A stretch of DNA of 64,000 nucleotides, taken from contig NZ_JAJSBI010000040.1 in NCBI RefSeq assembly GCF_021261325.1, positions 9,386-73,385 on the forward strand. The letters are read 5' to 3'. The stretch comes from Streptomyces guryensis (GTDB taxonomy: Bacteria; Actinomycetota; Actinomycetes; Streptomycetales; Streptomycetaceae). How positions within the stretch are numbered: position 1 is the stretch's first letter; each line of letters opens with the position of its first letter. The position numbers were made by a program, and so were the translations under genes. Below are positions 61,544 to 64,000 of this stretch, in pieces. Under the pieces are notes generated by a model. The model saw nothing but the letters and a program-made list of their open reading frames with translations. It did not search any database and was not told the origin of the DNA.

Positions 61544-62281
61544 TCAGGGCAGTCGCACGCCGAGCGCGGTCTGAACGAGAGCGGCGTGCAGCTTCACCGT
61601 GAGCGCCGCCAGCTCCTTCGTACGCGCCTGGGCATGCGCCCTCGTCTGCGGATTGCGATGGCGCTTCAGCGGGGCCACCACCTGGTCGACGAGCCCGGCC
61701 TCACGGTCGGCGGCGCCCTTCATGGCCCTCAGGTGCCGCGGCTCGATCCCGAACCGCCCGAGTTCCACGACAAGCGACGCCACCGTCACCGTCTCGGCGT
61801 CGTACGCCCCGTCCGGCAGTGGCGCGACCAGGCCGTACGACTCCCACTCCTCGAGTTCCTGCTCGCCGATCCCGGCGGCCGCGAGCAGCTCGGCCCGCCC
61901 GATCCGAGCCGCGGTCGGGCCCTCTGGTGATTCCAGGAGGGCCTCACCGTCCCGCTGGCGTCCCACGACGGGCAGTGGGACCGCCTCGCCGCGCGCCATG
62001 GCGTCCAGATGCTCACGGATCACCTTGAGAGGCAGATAGTGGTCCCGCTGCATCCGCAGCACATGACCGAGGCGCTCGACGTCGTCCGCGCTGAACTTGC
62101 GATACCCCGACGGGGTGCGCCGAGGCTCGATGAGCCCCTCCGACTCCAGGAATCGGATCTTGGAGATGGTGACTTCGGGGAACTCGTCGCGCAGCACGTT
62201 CAGCACCGTGCCGATGCTCATCAGACCGCTGTCCGTGGCGGCGGCGCCGTGCCCGGCACCGCCGCTCGGTGTTGGAAGCAT
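61544..62281 (-). CDS. FtsR-type MerR-family regulator (Rv1828-like)
   Basis: A 245-residue MerR protein with HTH SIGTVLNVLRDEFPEVTISK IRFLESEGLIEPRR, an effector/coiled part, and C-terminal KRHRNPQTRAHAQARTKELA. Its Corynebacterium counterpart FtsR controls ftsZ (family knowledge). ATG 62281 is chosen for AAGGGA spacing; ATG 62287 is two codons upstream. It precedes the DUF151 gene. Confidence 0.9.
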   Translation of the reverse strand: MLPTPSGGAGHGAAATDSGLMSIGTVLNVLRDEFPEVTISKIRFLESEGLIEPRRTPSGYRKFSADDVERLGHVLRMQRDHYLPLKVIREHLDAMARGEAVPLPVVGRQRDGEALLESPEGPTAARIGRAELLAAAGIGEQELEEWESYGLVAPLPDGAYDAETVTVASLVVELGRFGIEPRHLRAMKGAADREAGLVDQVVAPLKRHRNPQTRAHAQARTKELAALTVKLHAALVQTALGVRLP

Positions 62282-62325
62282 GGACATTCCCTTGGGGTCC
62301 CCCCGGACGGAGTCTGGGGGAAGGG

Positions 62326-63102
62326 TCAGTAGCCCCGCTGGCTCGCGTAGAAGACCAGCCGGTACTTTCCGATCTGCACCTCGTCACCGTTGTTGAGAGC
62401 GACCTGGTCGATCCTCTCGCGGTTGACGTACGTGCCGTTCAGACTGCCCACGTCGGCCACCGTGAACGAGCCGTCCGAACCGCGGCGGAACTCCACGTGC
62501 CGGCGCGAGACCGTCACGTCGTCCAGGAAGATGTCGCTCTGCGGATGACGCCCGGCCGTCGTCAGGTCGCCGTCCAGCAGGAAGCGGCTGCCCGAGTTCG
62601 GGCCGCGGCGCACAACCAGGAGCGCGGAGCCCAGCGGCAGCGCGTCGACGGCCGCCTGCGCCTCGGGAGAGAGCGCCGGCATCTGCGTCTGACCGGTGAC
62701 CTCGGCGTCGTAGGCCTCGAGGCCTGAAATCGAGATCGTGGACGTCGTCTCGGACGGCCGCTCGGGCGTGCCGCCCGCCCGCAGCGGCGCGCCGCAGTTG
62801 GAGCAGAAGCGGCTGTTCTCCGCGTTGCGGTTACCGCACCTCGTACACACCAGGGCCGACATAGGGGAAAACCCTCCACCCGTACTTGAGGTTGACGGTT
62901 GTCCGAAACCTATGCCGCCGGACTGCGCAGGGTCAACAGACGGCGCGCCCTGACCTCCGGGAATGTCACCACCCGGGCCATGGACCTGGTCCCGGAACAG
63001 CGGGCGCTGGCCCTCTGCGTCGGGCTGTGCGCGATGGCGAGCGGTCGCGTTGTCGCTACCTTCTCGCGCGCTCTTGCCGAACAACTTCGCAAACAACTTC
63101 AC
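62326..63102 (-). CDS. FHA-domain protein with zinc ribbon (GarA-like)
   Basis: 258 residues: a basic/Gly-rich N-terminus (KLFAKLFGKSAREGSD), a zinc ribbon (LVCTRCGNRNAENSRFCSNC GA, 84-105), an ETTS phospho-acceptor motif near 115-118 as in mycobacterial GarA, then a C-terminal FHA domain (FLLDGDLTTAGRHPQSDIFL DDVTVSRRHVEFRR). GTG 63102 gives the full-length form; an internal ATG at the zinc ribbon (62862) is an alternative start. It probably reads kinase signals and binds metabolic enzymes (inference from GarA). Confidence 0.9.
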   Translation of the reverse strand: MKLFAKLFGKSAREGSDNATARHRAQPDAEGQRPLFRDQVHGPGGDIPGGQGAPSVDPAQSGGIGFGQPSTSSTGGGFSPMSALVCTRCGNRNAENSRFCSNCGAPLRAGGTPERPSETTSTISISGLEAYDAEVTGQTQMPALSPEAQAAVDALPLGSALLVVRRGPNSGSRFLLDGDLTTAGRHPQSDIFLDDVTVSRRHVEFRRGSDGSFTVADVGSLNGTYVNRERIDQVALNNGDEVQIGKYRLVFYASQRGY

Positions 63103-63292
63103 GGGCGATTCCCCTTGACCGAAACAGACCCGCCCGTGGGGCAGGACGAACCCTGATTGCATACACCGGCCGACCCGGACATCCTCACAACGTCCGTATC
63201 CACCAGACAGTTTCCACCACGCACCACCCATTCGGTGCGCCGACCCCCCGCAACCTCATGCCCTCGCCGGACGTCCCCCATGCACCCCCGGT

Positions 63293-64000
63293 TCACTGGG
63301 AGGACGACCGAGCGTAGTCAGGCCGCTTCGCCGCTCGCAAGGCGTCCACGACGATCTTGTTCGACCGCTCGACGGTGACGGTGGCCTGCTCCTTCTCCAG
63401 AGTCTGCACCACGCCTCCAGGGATGTTGAGCGCCGGTTCCAGGTCCGCGGGCTTGCCGATGACCTTGAAACGAAAGGGAGCGTTGATCTTGTTCCCGTCG
63501 ACACTCACGCTCTTACCGGAGTCGGTGAGGAAGGTGTTCGCAACGACGCGCACGTCGTTCACCTGGATCGCCTCTGCCCCGGCCGCGCGCAGCTCCTGGA
63601 TCGCGTCGAGCAGCATGTCCGCCTTGACCGACCCCTTCGTGTCCTCGATCGTCATCGTGATGCCGGGCCCCTGCGCGGCCACCGTGCCCGCCAGAATGCC
63701 GAGTTGCTTCTCCTTCTCGACGGTCTGCTTGCGAGCCTCCTCGGCCTGGTCGGAGCTGTTCTCCAGCTCGTCGCGCTGCTTCTCCAGTCCCTGCTTCTCG
63801 TCCTCAAGACGCTGTGTACGGCCGTCGAGTTCATCCAGGATGCGAACAAGATCTTCCTGGCGCGCACCGCGCAGCGCGCTGTCACTGTTGCTGTTCGAGG
63901 CGACCTGGACGGCCAGCCCGAAACCGAGGCCGAACAGCAGGACGGCGACGATGAGTTGGGCGCGTGTGACGCGCGGCGGCCAGAGACCCTGCACCAGCCG
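63293..64000 (-). CDS. DUF881-family membrane-anchored protein, 5'-truncated by the window
   Basis: At least 233 residues: a membrane anchor (QLIVAVLLFGLGFGLAVQVA), a coiled coil (RILDELDGRTQRLEDEKQGL EKQRDELENSSDQAEEARKQ) and the DUF881 domain (AAQGPGITMTIEDTKGSVKA; MLLDAIQELRAAGAEAIQVN). The reading frame is open to the window edge, so the true start lies to the right. The family is found beside small basic protein genes in the GarA region of actinobacteria. Function not known. Confidence 0.88.
   Translation of the reverse strand, partial: RLVQGLWPPRVTRAQLIVAVLLFGLGFGLAVQVASNSNSDSALRGARQEDLVRILDELDGRTQRLEDEKQGLEKQRDELENSSDQAEEARKQTVEKEKQLGILAGTVAAQGPGITMTIEDTKGSVKADMLLDAIQELRAAGAEAIQVNDVRVVANTFLTDSGKSVSVDGNKINAPFRFKVIGKPADLEPALNIPGGVVQTLEKEQATVTVERSNKIVVDALRAAKRPDYARSSSQ

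Overview
This is high-GC DNA with the codon use, gene density, GTG starts and regulator families of a Streptomyces chromosome. Supporting signs are a GCS2-type glutamate-cysteine ligase, a DUF5999 protein, a GarA-like FHA protein beside two MerR regulators and a DUF151 nuclease, a tandem glycine riboswitch in front of gcvP, and copies of a dispersed repeat (CGTCGTGGCTGGTCGCGCAG...) that I associate with Streptomyces intergenic regions. No tRNA, rRNA or CRISPR array was seen.

Layout. 1-6267 holds a 34-bp tandem repeat, a TPR protein, uracil-DNA glycosylase (ung), a peptide-type solute-binding lipoprotein, two FabG-like dehydrogenases in an operon, and a HipA-like kinase translationally coupled to a DUF3037 protein. 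6350-18390 is an accessory stretch bounded by a perfect 20-bp direct repeat. It contains a frameshifted, N-truncated tyrosine integrase, an endonuclease VII-like gene, an IS21 transposase fragment, a Tn3 transposase remnant, a decayed terpene synthase, a LuxR-regulator remnant and a cold-shock gene with a one-base frameshift. Intact genes lie between these: an amidohydrolase with its NmrA-like partner and TetR regulator, a LysR/oxidoreductase pair, a carboxyethylornithine-synthase-like gene and a fatty acid desaturase.

18533-37700 carries a Rieske lipoprotein, an isochorismatase-fold protein that lacks the catalytic triad, flavin/PLP-type oxidases with a divergent MocR regulator, several EamA exporters, a PadR regulator, a ThDP enzyme coupled to a cyclase-fold protein, PhzF, a CPBP protein, the GCS2 ligase and Streptomyces-type hypothetical proteins. 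37947-42180 is a xylan-utilisation operon (binding protein, two permeases, secreted GH10 xylanase) with a CCGAAAGTTTCGG palindrome upstream. Next comes an acetate operon (SatP-type transporter and acetyl-CoA synthetase) with a perfect Crp-type palindrome just before its first gene.

45200-52600 has an ion-transport theme: the orphaned leader of a kdp operon (a small membrane protein and a KdpF-like peptide with kdpABC missing), an RCK-pore-RCK channel-like protein, a CPA1 antiporter and an APC transporter. 53000-54735 has a DUF1707 protein and two molybdate-binding (Mop) proteins, one fused to a DNA-binding domain. 54753-64000 is the conserved actinobacterial block gcvP - dinB - MerR - DUF151 nuclease - FtsR-type MerR - GarA-type FHA - DUF881, with the glycine riboswitch, a PRC-barrel protein and a 66-bp duplication at the 3' end of dinB.

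Several conserved genes are broken by only one or two bases (the NmrA-like gene, the cold-shock gene, the gene at 52756, the integrase). These could be genuine decay or consensus errors, and read-level checking would decide.
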